Of a DNA stretch of 64,000 nucleotides, positions 36,601-46,655 are shown in pieces (the first letter of the stretch is position 1; every line of letters starts with the position of its first letter). The translations under genes and the position numbers were made by a program. The stretch covers positions 60,607,800-60,671,799 of the forward strand of contig NC_083341.1 of NCBI RefSeq assembly GCF_019175385.1. Reading direction: 5' to 3'. The notes under the pieces were generated by a model that saw only the letters and a list, made by a program, of their open reading frames with translations, was not told the origin of the DNA and searched no databases. This DNA comes from Lycium barbarum (Eukaryota; Streptophyta; Magnoliopsida; Solanales; Solanaceae).

Positions 36601-37914
36601 TTGAAGAGTAGGATGAGTATGCAACCAAGAGGAGGACGTTTGGTTCAAGAAGATGAAAAACTATGGAAAAAGGAATCTCTTTTCCGCACTAGATGTACCT
36701 CCCATGATAAGGTATGTTCGGTAATCATTGATAAAGGAAGTCATGTTAATGTTGTTTCTGAAGAGATGGTTTCTAAACTTGGCTTGTTAACAAAACTTCA
36801 TCCATATCCTTATAGCATCAAATTTGAGAATGATGATGGTGGTTTAGAGGTAACTCATCAATGCCTAGTTTCTTTTTCTATTGGCAAAATATATAATGAT
36901 CTTGTTTGGTGTGATGTAACAAAGATGGATGCTTGCCACTTATTACTTGGAAGACCATGGGTGTATGAAAGGTGTGCTAACTATGATGAATATCGTAATA
37001 CCTATTCTTTTACAAAGGATGGACGGAAAATTAAGTTGGTTCCCTTGACTCCAGAAGATGTTGCTAAAAACTCCAAGTATGTTGATGATTCTTTTGTGAC
37101 CAAATTACAAATCATTGGTCCCATAAATATGGAACAGCAAACGGAGGAGAAGAAAGAATTAGATCCACAAGTTGAGGATTTACCTCCAAAGTTTGATGAG
37201 GATCCATTGGAGCATCCAACTATTTGTGAGATTGACTTTCCATCTTTAAGTGATTTCAAAAAGAATCCAGATTTTGTTTCCTACTCCACACCAACTAATG
37301 CAGTGTATTGCATAGGACCAATAGTGTATGAATATTTGAAAGAGAAAGAAAATAAGTTGCTGAAAAAGGAGTCTATGAATGAGAGTTTAATTTATGATCT
37401 AGTTCGAGCAAGAATTATTCCTCAAAAGATTGAATCTTTGCAAGAAAGTGTGGATTTAATATCTCTCAATTTCATTGAGGTTAATGGCTATAATCATGTC
37501 AAATATGAGAGCATCAAAATCATCAAGGAGCTCATAAGAAGACATGATTTATTCTCTAACCCTGATCCAAAGGTTCATGAATTTGATTTATTTAAAGGTT
37601 TTTGTGGCACTAACTCAGATTTTGCATGCAAATACCACATCGACACGGGAGTGTTCAAGATTTATGAAGATCAAAAGGAAATAAGTTATGATCATGGTTT
37701 ACACATTGAAGATCAGTTTAAGATGATATGTTTGAGAAATCATGGTATAAAGTTACCACTAAGAAAGTGGGATTTAGTTCGGCCATATGCAAAGTTTTCT
37801 TTGAACATGATGAAGCTCTATGAAAAGTTAGAAAAATGCAACTTAGAGCCTGGTAAGTATGGGTTGTTCCCAATTTTTTTTTGGCTAATCTTTCACCGTT
37901 TATGGAGCCTTTAG
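36601..37914 (+). CDS. Retropepsin-like ORF of the array element (437 codons)
   Basis: The only ORF between LTR 3 and LTR 4, open from the PBS to a stop at 37912-37914. Residues about 40-125 are retropepsin-like: CSVIIDKGSHVNVVSEEMV, where the usual D-S/T/G-G-S has Lys before Gly-Ser, and HLLLGRPWVYER, the second conserved strand. The rest resembles the region after protease and the polyprotein end (residues about 330-437); the RT, RNase H and integrase parts are deleted. No typical start Met is obvious; the first ATG codons are at residues 5 and 7. Lack of stops over 1.3 kb fits a young copy. Whether any protein is made is unknown. Confidence 0.75.
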   Translation: MKSRMSMQPRGGRLVQEDEKLWKKESLFRTRCTSHDKVCSVIIDKGSHVNVVSEEMVSKLGLLTKLHPYPYSIKFENDDGGLEVTHQCLVSFSIGKIYNDLVWCDVTKMDACHLLLGRPWVYERCANYDEYRNTYSFTKDGRKIKLVPLTPEDVAKNSKYVDDSFVTKLQIIGPINMEQQTEEKKELDPQVEDLPPKFDEDPLEHPTICEIDFPSLSDFKKNPDFVSYSTPTNAVYCIGPIVYEYLKEKENKLLKKESMNESLIYDLVRARIIPQKIESLQESVDLISLNFIEVNGYNHVKYESIKIIKELIRRHDLFSNPDPKVHEFDLFKGFCGTNSDFACKYHIDTGVFKIYEDQKEISYDHGLHIEDQFKMICLRNHGIKLPLRKWDLVRPYAKFSLNMMKLYEKLEKCNLEPGKYGLFPIFFWLIFHRLWSL

Positions 37915-37934
37915 ACTCGAGGACGAGTTTTTCT

Positions 37935-37948
37935 CAACAAGGGGAGAA
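37935..37948 (+). other. Polypurine tract of the array element
   Basis: CAACAAGGGGAGAA directly before LTR 4, preceded by GACTCGAGGACGAG, similar to the end of gypsy polyproteins. Confidence 0.8.
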
Positions 37949-38780
37949 TGATGAAAGATGAAGAAGATCAAGAAATCCAAGAAAATCAAGAAACACAAGA
38001 TTGAAATTCAAGAAAAAGAAAAGTCCAAGAAGCTCAAGTTTGAAGATTATTTCCCATTCTTGTTTCTTGAATCCTTTTCTAAATAGGTTTCTTGTTTCTT
38101 GATTTATATTATAGTAGGATTTAATTTCCTATCATTAGTAGGATCTTTAGCCTAGTTCTAGTAGGATTCTAGTTTTTTTTTATTCTTTTCCTTGTAGAAT
38201 AGGGATTTTATTTTCCTTGTTTTTAGTTATTTCCTTTCTAGAGTAGAATATGGATTTGTAGTCATAAAAGAAGAGAACCTAGGCCTATATAAAGGGTTCT
38301 CATGACTTGTAAATATACTATTCACGTTTTGAGCAGAAACCTAAATTTTGCAATAGAGTTATTTTCTCTATTTGGTGTTCTTTATCCTTGTTTTTGGTTC
38401 CAAGCAAGGTGGTGATAGTCTTTATCTTGTTTTCAATAGCGTGTGGTGTTTCTTTATCACGTTAATTGATTTCAAGTGGTGACTTAGGAACTTTATTTGT
38501 TTTGATCATTCAAGAACGCGGTTCTTGATTAAAATTCGTTCTAGTTCATACCCAAAACCTTAATTTTCTTTCCATCGTGCCGACCTCAATACTTACTTGA
38601 TGTAAACGATTCAATAGTTATTTTTATAGTTCAAAACTTCATCTTTCTCCTCGTCTTGAAAACACATAATTCCGAGAACTATAGACCGATTTACGTCCGT
38701 TTCTTGAATCTGCCCATCAAATCGCTTCAAGAACAAGATCCTGGTCGATTGGTTCTTTGTTAACTCGAAGAATCACATCA
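37949..38780 (+). repeat. Array LTR 4 (832 bp)
   Basis: Same as LTR 3 by eye except for one extra T in a T-run near 38170. Ends CACATCA before the TSD. Confidence 0.93.
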
Positions 38781-40298
38781 TTTGGGTAGTAACAATTGAT
38801 AAGGATTAATGATAGTAGTGGGTTCATACAGTTGAAGTAATGATGATGGTGTCACACGTTGCTTTTCTTGTATGCACTGTAGCAATTTTCAGTTTTCTTC
38901 GAGCTTTGGAAAGTGTCACATAATTTGCTTATTATAATATTAGTTTGTGAAGAGGATTTTTACAGTGATCAATTTAATTGAGGACTAAAGGTAGGGTAAT
39001 AATTACTTGAACCACTAGTTGACAGTAAGGAGTGAAAAATTGCATAGAAATTGGTTCATACGTTTATTTGCTATTATAATTTTTTTTTTTTTTTTGTGTT
39101 TTTCGTGTTCCAATTTCAATTCTTATATATAGGGTCTGTATATTTTAATATTAGGTATATTGGATTATATGTGTATTTCCAAATCCATGGTATTTAAATT
39201 GTGGGAAGTTAAGATATTGGAGTAATTAAAGGTTTCGAGTCCTAGTCCTAAGAAAGGGGAATTAATGATTTGATAGTCTATTTATGGATGAAATTGACCA
39301 ATTTTAATGGGTGAAATTATTTTTCAATAAAATTCCAATCTTGCCCTTGTGGGCCCAAGGCCACTTTTTGGGGTGCATTTTTGGGTTTCGAATATAAATA
39401 TAGCAATATGGGTGTCCTTAGATTCGTATTCTAACGTAGATCGCATACTTTATAGATTTTGATCGTTCAGAGGCTCTACGCGAATGGAAGACATTGGTTT
39501 AATTGTTCGTGACACTCGCTCGGCATCGAGGTAGGTTACGGTCTACTTTAGTTAGACTCTGATTAGAGAATCGTATGTAGTTGTAGAAAGTGACGGGGAT
39601 AGAATGATAGGCCTTCGGGCATGAAGTGGAGGTGAATTCCAATTAGGTTGATTTGTCAACTGTTATGTGGGCTTGTCGCCAAATGTGTTATTTTTGTGAT
39701 TATCACTTGTTTGTATTTCCGTCACGTACTAGTTCACTCATCACATGAAAAGGAATGGTAATGTTGATAATTGAACAGTGGACAGTAATATGACTTGTAC
39801 TTGTTGATCTATATTGGTGATATTGTTGAGACTGATATCATGCATGGCATGCTTTCCATATTATTGTTGTGATGATTGGTGAGGGGAGTGATTGAGAGAC
39901 TCCGAGGTCTTTGCCGGAGATGGAGAGTGACAGAGAGACTCCGAGGTCTTTGCCGGAGATTAAGAGTGATTAATAGCCTCCGAGGTTTCTGTCGGAGAGC
40001 ACGAGTGGTACATGGACTTCGCGGGTCCCCCATGGGTCATGGCTTTGAGGCACTGCCCTTAGCATGTGTGTACGAGAGTGGAGTGAGATAGGTGACTATT
40101 GCATTGCATTGCATTGCATTCATCCACTCATATATTTGACTGATCACGTAGTGAATTATATCTGTCTTGGTTGATTTCATGATTCCTTTACACTTTACTT
40201 GTATATGATACGTAACCATACCTGTTTGCTCTATGTGCTACTTGTTGGTTTCAACTTCTTCATGCGTTATCTAATCATTGTCGGCTTATGATGCTTAC

Positions 40299-40350
40299 CG
40301 GTACAAGTGTTGTACTGATACTACTCTTGCTGCACTTTTGTTGAGTGCAG
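40299..40350 (+). promoter_or_regulatory. Paired hairpin in solo LTR 33392-40725
   Basis: CGGTAC (40299-40304) and GTACTG (40312-40317), then CTGCAC (40330-40335) and GTGCAG (40345-40350), 426 bases before the LTR end. Confidence 0.55.
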
Positions 40351-40755
40351 AGTACTATCCAGGTTCCAGTTCTACACCCCGTGGCTGATGCGCGAGGGTG
40401 ATATCTTTCAGTCATTCAGGGTGAGCTACTTGGTCGTTTGTGGCCCCTGAAGGGCCTCCTCTATTTATTTCTGTTTTTGCATTCGACAGACAATATGTAG
40501 CCTTCGGGTATTTTCAGACTTCTATTCCGTACCATGTTAGCGCTCTTGTACCCTTTGACCACTTTTTGGGGTTGTCGTGACATTTCTAGTTATGATAAGT
40601 ATTTAAGACTTGATAACTTATTCTTATTAAATTTTCCGCTTATTTAACCTGTCATTAGTAATGTGGTTCGCCTACTCGTAGTGATAGTGTAGGTGCCACC
40701 ACAACTCGCGAATTGGGCCGTGACAATAAACTACACTTTGGCCCTATTTCCAAAC

Positions 40756-40763
40756 TATAAATA
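40756..40763 (+). promoter_or_regulatory. TATA box of the hAT remnant
   Basis: TATAAATA about 100 bases upstream of the ATG of the BED exon and just right of the solo LTR TSD. A plausible transposase promoter. Confidence 0.5.
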
Positions 40764-40859
40764 CCCCTCCATTCTTCTTCATTTTCACAAATTCTTCCTG
40801 AAGTCTCTCGTTATCTAAATTTGCTATTCAACTAGTGTATATTTCTACTTTCAACTTCC

Positions 40860-41054
40860 ATGGATAATTCTCCTCCAATTTGAAGATCGATTTCAAGTGC
40901 GGTGTGGATGTATTTTGAGCGAGTAGACGAGGAACATGTTAAATGTCAATATTGTGGTAACATATATCTGCATAAGTCCGGAGCGCCGGGTAATAAAGGG
41001 GGTACCGGTATGTTGCGTAGGCACTTGGTGACAAAGCACCAAGTTAAACTTTGA
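40860..41054 (+). pseudogene. hAT transposase BED zinc finger exon, broken
   Basis: 64-codon frame from ATG at 40860 to TGA at 41052, with an internal TGA at codon 8. Contains WMYFERVDEEHVKCQYCG and MLRRHLVTKHQVK, giving C-x2-C...H-x4-H, the BED finger of plant hAT transposases that binds the transposon ends. The dimerisation and catalytic parts are not found downstream before the copia insertion, so this is a remnant. Confidence 0.8.
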
Positions 41055-41416
41055 AGTGTATCTCTTCTTTAAAATTATCCATCAATGTTAGCCATTTAAT
41101 TTGTATATTTTGGACTTTCGATTTGCAATATGTTAGCTGTTCAAGTTTAAATGTTTTGAATTTGCAATGTCATTAATTTAAGTTTGATGTTTATTTAAAA
41201 TTATTTATGTAGTCTTGTATAACATTCTCAATTTTTTTTTTATAATTTTTAGCACTTAAATATTTAAATGAATTAAAAATTTGAAGAAAGAAGTCATTTC
41301 TTCTACTGATATTAATTGATTTGCCAATGATGTATGATGGCAAAGCCAATCAACTAGCCTTGGTGGAGCCATTTCAATCTAGAGTAATGCTCAAAATCTC
41401 CAAACAACGTTGGTAT

Positions 41417-41652
41417 TGTTATAAAATAAAAACTATGAAGTAAATACACAGAAGAAATATGTAGAGAGAATATGTAGAGAGATATCAGTTTATATTACTT
41501 CTGCTCTTTCAACATTGCATCTGTGCATCCTATTTATAGGAGCAACATACAAATGAGATATTTTGGGATATTTTGGGATATTTGGGATATTTTGGATATT
41601 TTGGGATATTTCCAAATTAATGGATATCCACCAAGTTGGGATATTTACAACA
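41417..41652 (-). repeat. Left LTR (3' LTR) of copia C
   Basis: 236 bp, next to a polypurine tract on the minus strand. Contains a run of GGGATATTTT repeats (about 41550-41610) and TATTTATAGG, a TATA-like stretch on the minus strand. Confidence 0.93.
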
Positions 41653-41853
41653 CTCCCCCTTGGATGTCCATTAATAGATGATGTACCTCGTTAAAACCTT
41701 ATTAAAAAAAAACCCTGTGGGAAAAAGTCCTAATGAAGGAAAAAGAGTGTACATATCTAGAAATACGCTTTGAGAGCTGTCTCATTAAAAACCTTACCAA
41801 GAAAACCCAATGGGACAAAACTTGGTTAAGGAAAAAAGAGCACAACGCGTATT

Positions 41854-43221
41854 TCACTCCCCCTGACGAAGACCAAGATTCAGATGTCGGAGTCTTCGTA
41901 TTCCAATCTTGAATATCATCTTCTCAAGAGTTGAAGTTGGCAAAGATTTAGTGAACAAATCTGCAGGATTGTCACTTGAACGAATTTGTTGCACATCAAT
42001 ATCACCATTCTTCTGGAGATCATGTGTGAAAAATAACTTTGGTGAAATGTGCTTTGTTCTATCTCCTTTTATGAAACCTCCTTTTAATTGAGCTATGCAT
42101 GCAGTATTATCTTCATATAATACTGTGGGTATTTTTGTATCACACTTCAAGCCACATCTTTCTTTGATGAAATGTATCACTGATCTCAACCACACACATT
42201 CTCTACTTGCTTCATGAATAGCGATTATCTCAGCATGATTTGAAGAAGTAGCAACAATGGACTGCTTGGTCGATCGTCATGATATAGCAGTACCTCCGCA
42301 TGTAAACAGATAGCCCGTTTGAGATCGAGCTTTATGTGGATCAGATAAATAACCTGCATCTGCATAACCAACAAGATCTGTACTACCTTTGTTAGTATAA
42401 AACAGACCCATATCGCTAGTTCCCTTCAGATATCGCAATATATGCTTAATCCCGTTCCAATGCCTCCGTGTAAGAGAAGAGCTATATCTTGCTAGCAAAT
42501 TAACAGAAAATGCTATGTCAGGTCTTGTAGCATTAGCAAGATACATAAGTGCACCTATTGAGCTAAGATATGGTACTTCAGGACCAAGTAGCTCTTCGTT
42601 TTCTTCCTGAGGTCGGAATGGATCTTTGCTCACTTCAAGTGAGCGAACAACCATAGGAGTACTTAAAGGATGCGAATTATCCATGTAAAATCGATTTAAA
42701 ACTTTCTCAGTATAGGCAGATTGATGGATAAAGATCCCTTTTGCGAAATGTTCAATTTGCAGACCAAGACAGAGTTTTGTCTTTCCGAGATCTTTCATCT
42801 CAAATTCTTTCTTCAAATATTCAATCGCCTTTTGGAGCTCTTCTGGAGTTCCAATGAGGTTTATGTCATCAACATAAACAGCAAGTATTATGAACCCTGA
42901 TTTTGTTTTCTTAATAAAAACACATGGACAAATGGCATCATTTATATATCCTTCATTTATCAAGTACTCACTTAGGCGATTATACCACATACGCCCTGAT
43001 TGTTTTAAACCATATAATGATCTTTGTAATTTGATTGAATACATTTCCCGAGACTTTAAACCAAATGCTTCAGGCATTTTATATCCTTCAGGAATTTTCA
43101 TATAAATTTCATCAAGTAAGCCACATAGGCCGTGACAGCATCCATCAGTATAAATAATGTGACATCTTCTGTTGTTTGGACTGCTGGCCCAATAAACATT
43201 ACGTCTACCAAGATGCATCAT
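41854..43221 (-). pseudogene. RT (C-terminal part) and RNase H of copia C
   Basis: 43221-42277 begins in scrambled sequence and then reads EIYMKIPEGYKMPEAFG, SLYGLKQSGRMWYNRL, and the catalytic box VYVDDINLIGT, with both Asp kept. RNase H starts DLVGYADAGYLSDPH, meets one TGA at 42274-42276 (likely Trp), and continues in 42195-41854 with LYEDNTACIAQ, KHISPKLFFTHDLQ and NPADLFTKSLP. The N-terminal fingers of RT are missing, so RT cannot be active even without the stop. Confidence 0.88.
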
Positions 43222-44725
43222 TTTACTTGGTAATTATTCTACGTCAACATGCTTTAAGAGACGTAGAAATCAAATCCTCACAACCTTATACAATATTGCG
43301 CGCTATATTGTATATTGTCGAGAAGATATCATGTTGTATCGGTTCGCAATTCGACATAACTTACTGAGATCTCATCACTTCATTATTTTCAGGTACCTGA
43401 ACCTCCCATAAGGTTTATGAAGTGTTATGTCGTAGCTCTTCAAGAGCACATTGCCTCCTTATTATGATCATTTGTTCCTCCCTTTTTCAAGGATTATTAT
43501 ATTTGGAACCGATTGGTCTACCATGCTCCATGCACGTTGTAGACTTTGTCCTTCAGGGACATTAAGAGCATATTTTGCAGATGAAATATGAAATAGTTGA
43601 GTCAGGAGGCATCCAATGCCAAACCAACTTAGATATAAACCAACATTATCAAGATGATTGTCTTGATTACATATTCTGAAAATTGTGCTTCCAACTCAAT
43701 TATTTTGAGCAAGCAACTTTGTAAATGTCAAACTGCCAGTTGACAATAAATATACATGTGACCGTCTCATAGATGCATCTATTTAAGACATCACATTGCA
43801 GGTGAAGGGGCCCACACTCACCTTTTATATTTTTCAGAATTTTGGGGATTCAGTCCCAACATTAGCTGGTGTAATCAACTTATCATGAGAACAAGCAACA
43901 CAAACAAATTCTTGAAGAATCTTCTAGTTCTTCAATATGTTTTTAATACTCAATTAGCACATCAGATTTAAATCAGGACGATCAAAATGGTCTTGTCAAC
44001 TGATAAAATTATCTGTACCCGTAAACTTCAAGTTTACTATGACGAGTGTTATTTCTTTTAATAAACTTCTGGTTTACTGTTGCATGAAATTTTATGTCAA
44101 AACTTCTGGTTTATTGTGACATGCGATCTCATCATGCTCGGGTAACGCTTTTACACACGCGACCCTACCCGTAATAAGTTGGAGATATTCAATCTTCCAA
44201 TCATCTGTAGTCTCAATATGATGACCATTTTTCTAGCTAGTAAACTTCAGGTTTACTATAATTTATTTTCCGATCGAAATAATTATGATCTGAGATGAAT
44301 GGTACTATCATATATAAGCTCTTCGAGAGACATTAATTTGTTCACCATAATCATATATTATTTGGACACTGCTAGTGTCATGATACATGTAAATAAATAA
44401 TTAGCTCTTCTGGAGCCTTTGATCATTAATTTCTATTACAAAAAATTGTATTAATATTTCCCCTTTTTCTACGCAAGTAAGAAAAGTATTTCTCATCTTT
44501 GAATATAGCATGCATTGTTCCCCTATCAATTACACAAATATATTCATGATTGGTCATTGATCCAAATAATATTTGAGGATTTTCCATATATTCTTCAAAA
44601 CGAAAGAATAGGCAAAGTAAACACCGAAGTAGATATTTTGATTAGACAAAGTATTACACACACTTTATTACATATATATGGAAACATAACCACAATAGCT
44701 AATACAAACGACATGTATGAAATAT
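43222..44725 (-). pseudogene. Decayed protease-integrase region of copia C
   Basis: No long frame. Short pieces on the minus strand still resemble copia pol: FKDEKYFSYL near 44490 (end of protease region), FVCVACSHDKLITPANVGTE style text spread over frames near 43850-43930 (integrase zinc part), and LLSTGSLTFTKLLAQ near 43700-43760 (core). The region is also too short for a full protease plus integrase. A motif like AAACTTCTGGTTT occurs four times at 44020-44260. Confidence 0.6.
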
Positions 44726-45736
44726 CTAAGTTAATACAGATCCATCACTGATCAGATGATCTATTTTTCCTTCAGGGAATTCAAAGAAATCTGCCACATC
44801 TAGATGCATAGGCTCAACATTATCTTCAGAAATAAAATTTGCTTCGGCATCCTTTTCTGCCCTTTTGAGGGAGGCTTGATATAACTCAACAAGGTGCTTT
44901 GGCGTACGACAGGTACGTGACCAGTGCCCTTTTCCTCCACATCGGAAGCAATTATTTTCTGAATTTTTCTTTTGCACAACTTCATGATTTTCATCCTTCC
45001 TTTTACACTGCTGGTGGTCAAGGGTATTATATGGTGCAAAACGAGAATCATGATTAAAATCCCTTCCTCGACCACGACCATGACCACGACTGGGGCCACG
45101 ACCTCTTCCACTCCTAGAATGGCGAAAATTTGCCTCATTCACTTCAGGGAATGGGGCAGTACCAGTGGGTCGGCTTTCATGATTTTTCATCAGTAATTCA
45201 TTATGTTGTTCAGCCACTAGAAGATGTGAGATTAAATCAGAATATTTTTTGAACTTCATCTCTCGGTATTGCTGCTGCAGGAGCATACTCGAGGCAGGAA
45301 AAGTGGAGAATGTTTTCTCCAGCATATCAAGATCAGTAATATTTTCACCACATAATTTCAATTGAGAAATAATTTTAAACATAGTAGAATTGTATGCCTT
45401 AATAGATTTAAAATCTTGGAACCTTAAATGGAGCCAATCAAAACGTGCTTGTGGAAGTATGACCATCTTCAGGTGATCATATCTATCTTTCAGATCATTC
45501 CACAGCGTAAGAGGATTTTTAACCGTGAGATATTCCATTTTTAAATTCTCATCAAGATGATGGCGGAGGAATATCATTGCCTTAGCACGGTTTTGGTTTG
45601 ATGCCTCATTTTTATCTTTGATGGTGTCTTCCAGACCCATCGCATTAAGGTGAATCTCGGCATCAAGAATCCAAGACATATAGGTATTGCCGGATATATC
45701 TAAGGCTACAAATTCACGTCTAGAAAGATTTGCCAT
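44726..45736 (-). CDS. gag of copia C (336 codons)
   Basis: Open from ATG at 45736 to TAG. N-terminal two thirds is the copia gag capsid-like domain (WILDAEIHLNAMGLEDTI, PLTLWNDLKDRYDHLK), followed by an Arg/Gly-rich stretch (GRGRGPSRGHGRGRGRDF) and a complete zinc knuckle CFRCGGKGHWSRTC (C-x2-C-x4-H-x4-C). It would form virus-like particles and bind RNA. In related elements gag and pol form one frame; here the frame ends after gag. The intact gag in an element with dead pol suggests mobilisation by a related copy. Confidence 0.88.
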   Translation of the reverse strand: MANLSRREFVALDISGNTYMSWILDAEIHLNAMGLEDTIKDKNEASNQNRAKAMIFLRHHLDENLKMEYLTVKNPLTLWNDLKDRYDHLKMVILPQARFDWLHLRFQDFKSIKAYNSTMFKIISQLKLCGENITDLDMLEKTFSTFPASSMLLQQQYREMKFKKYSDLISHLLVAEQHNELLMKNHESRPTGTAPFPEVNEANFRHSRSGRGRGPSRGHGRGRGRDFNHDSRFAPYNTLDHQQCKRKDENHEVVQKKNSENNCFRCGGKGHWSRTCRTPKHLVELYQASLKRAEKDAEANFISEDNVEPMHLDVADFFEFPEGKIDHLISDGSVLT

Positions 45737-45818
45737 TAGTAATGGAAAACAAAGAAATCAATACCTTCGAGGCTTGTAAAGTATTTGCTCGTGATGACAG
45801 AGTCTCGTGCTGATAACG

Positions 45819-46054
45819 TGTTATAAAATAAAAACTATGAAGTAAATACACAGAAGAAATATGTAGAGAGAATATGTAGAGAGATATCAGTTTATATTAC
45901 TTCTGCTCTTTCAACATTGCATATGTGCATCCTATTTATAGGAGCAACATACAAATGAGATATTTTGGGATATTTTGGGATATTTGGGATATTTTGGATA
46001 TTTTGGGATATTTCCAAATTAATGGATATCCACCAAGTTGGGATATTTACAACA
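45819..46054 (-). repeat. Right LTR (5' LTR) of copia C
   Basis: 236 bp, as the left LTR except a C/A difference (CATCTGTG versus CATATGTG). Followed on the minus strand by CGTTATCAGCACGAGACTC, a PBS-like sequence common in this copia group. Confidence 0.93.
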
Positions 46055-46655
46055 GGTATTACTTTTTAAAAATACAGTCCAGCTTCCAACAGGTCTCCAA
46101 ACAAAGTTATTACTTTCTAAAAATGCATTTCAGCTTCCAACAGATCACACTTCAAACGGTAGTATTACAAATCTATATGCCCTGTATAATAGTTGATAAT
46201 TTTAGCTTCTTTTTTTTTTTAAATTGAAGTGGGACGGGCCGGTGCCCCGGTGGGCCATCACCCGGGCTCACTGGTGGGCCGGGCTACCGAGCTATCCACC
46301 TTGTCCTGCCTAGCCCCCTAATAAATCCCACCTAGCCCAGACCCTTACCCCCCTTAGCCGGGTCCGTACCGGGTCGATGATGGGCTGGGCTTATCGGGCT
46401 GGGTTCAGGCCGGTCCGGCCCACTTGACAAGCTTATTTCATAAAGTTCCAACGTAGTAGCTGGTTTGCTTGCGCCAATTTGCTTCCGATAATAATATTCA
46501 CAAACACTTACGGGGGCCGCCAAGGGTTTTATGCTTAATCAATTTAATGTAAAGGTTGTCCATACATCTGTTCTGATAACAATATTTTGTGACTCAAATA
46601 ACTGACATTAATTGCGTGAGGTTTTTTAGTCTCACAAAAAAAGTGAATCCTCATA

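Larger units (their letters stand above)
34047..38780 (+). mobile_element. Non-autonomous LTR retroelement array with four LTRs, TSD tttgg
   Basis: Structure read directly: LTR, 21 bp, LTR, 21 bp, LTR, PBS, 1.35-kb internal region with one ORF, PPT, LTR. The whole array is flanked by one perfect TSD, tttgg, at 34042-34046 and 38781-38785. Each LTR starts TGATGAAAG and ends CACATCA. Each 21-bp spacer contains a TTTGGTATTAGA-type PBS. RT, RNase H and integrase are absent, so it depended on another element. LTRs are nearly identical, so the array is young. Confidence 0.92.
33392..40725 (+). repeat. Solo LTR, gypsy type, split by a retroelement array; TSD ataaa
   Basis: Starts TGTAACGACCCG and ends GGGCCGTGACA, with perfect ataaa at 33387-33391 and 40726-40730. 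Without the array at 34047-38780 (and its extra 5-bp TSD) it is about 2.6 kb. It has three copies of a hairpin-forming repeat (CTCCGAGGTCTTTGCCGGAG) at 39899-40000 and the CGGTAC...GTACTG hairpin at 40299-40317. No internal region remains. It is inserted in the hAT remnant. Confidence 0.88.
41417..46054 (-). mobile_element. Ty1/copia element C, minus strand, 4638 bp, TSD ggtat
   Basis: LTRs of 236 bp at 41417-41652 and 45819-46054, starting TGTTATAAAAT and ending TTTACAACA, differ by one base that I can see. Perfect TSD ggtat at 41412-41416 and 46055-46059. Minus-strand order: PBS-like site at about 45798-45818, intact gag, decayed protease and integrase, RT, RNase H, PPT (AAGGGGGAG at 41653-41661), LTR. 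The two LTRs carry a GATATTTTGG minisatellite. Despite young LTRs, pol is broken. Confidence 0.93.
33030..46435 (+). mobile_element. hAT-type DNA transposon remnant filled with later insertions
   Basis: The left end TAAACCTTTCAAGTGGGTCGG and the right end, read inverted, TAAGCTTGTCAAGTGGGCCGG match in the CAAGTGGGYCGG core typical of plant hAT termini, followed on each side by G+C-rich CGGGCC stretches. Flanks are tttcagat (33022-33029) and tttcataa (46436-46443), matching 6 of 8 positions, as expected of an old 8-bp TSD. A BED zinc finger exon lies inside at 40860-41054. After removing the insertions (33392-40725 and 41417-46054) about 1.4 kb of hAT sequence remains, so transposase is mostly gone. 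Confidence 0.6.

Noticed and set aside
34047..38780. CRISPR-like or tandem satellite array
   Set aside because: The repeats are 831 bp with TG...CA ends, PBS, PPT and a flanking TSD, so they are LTRs.
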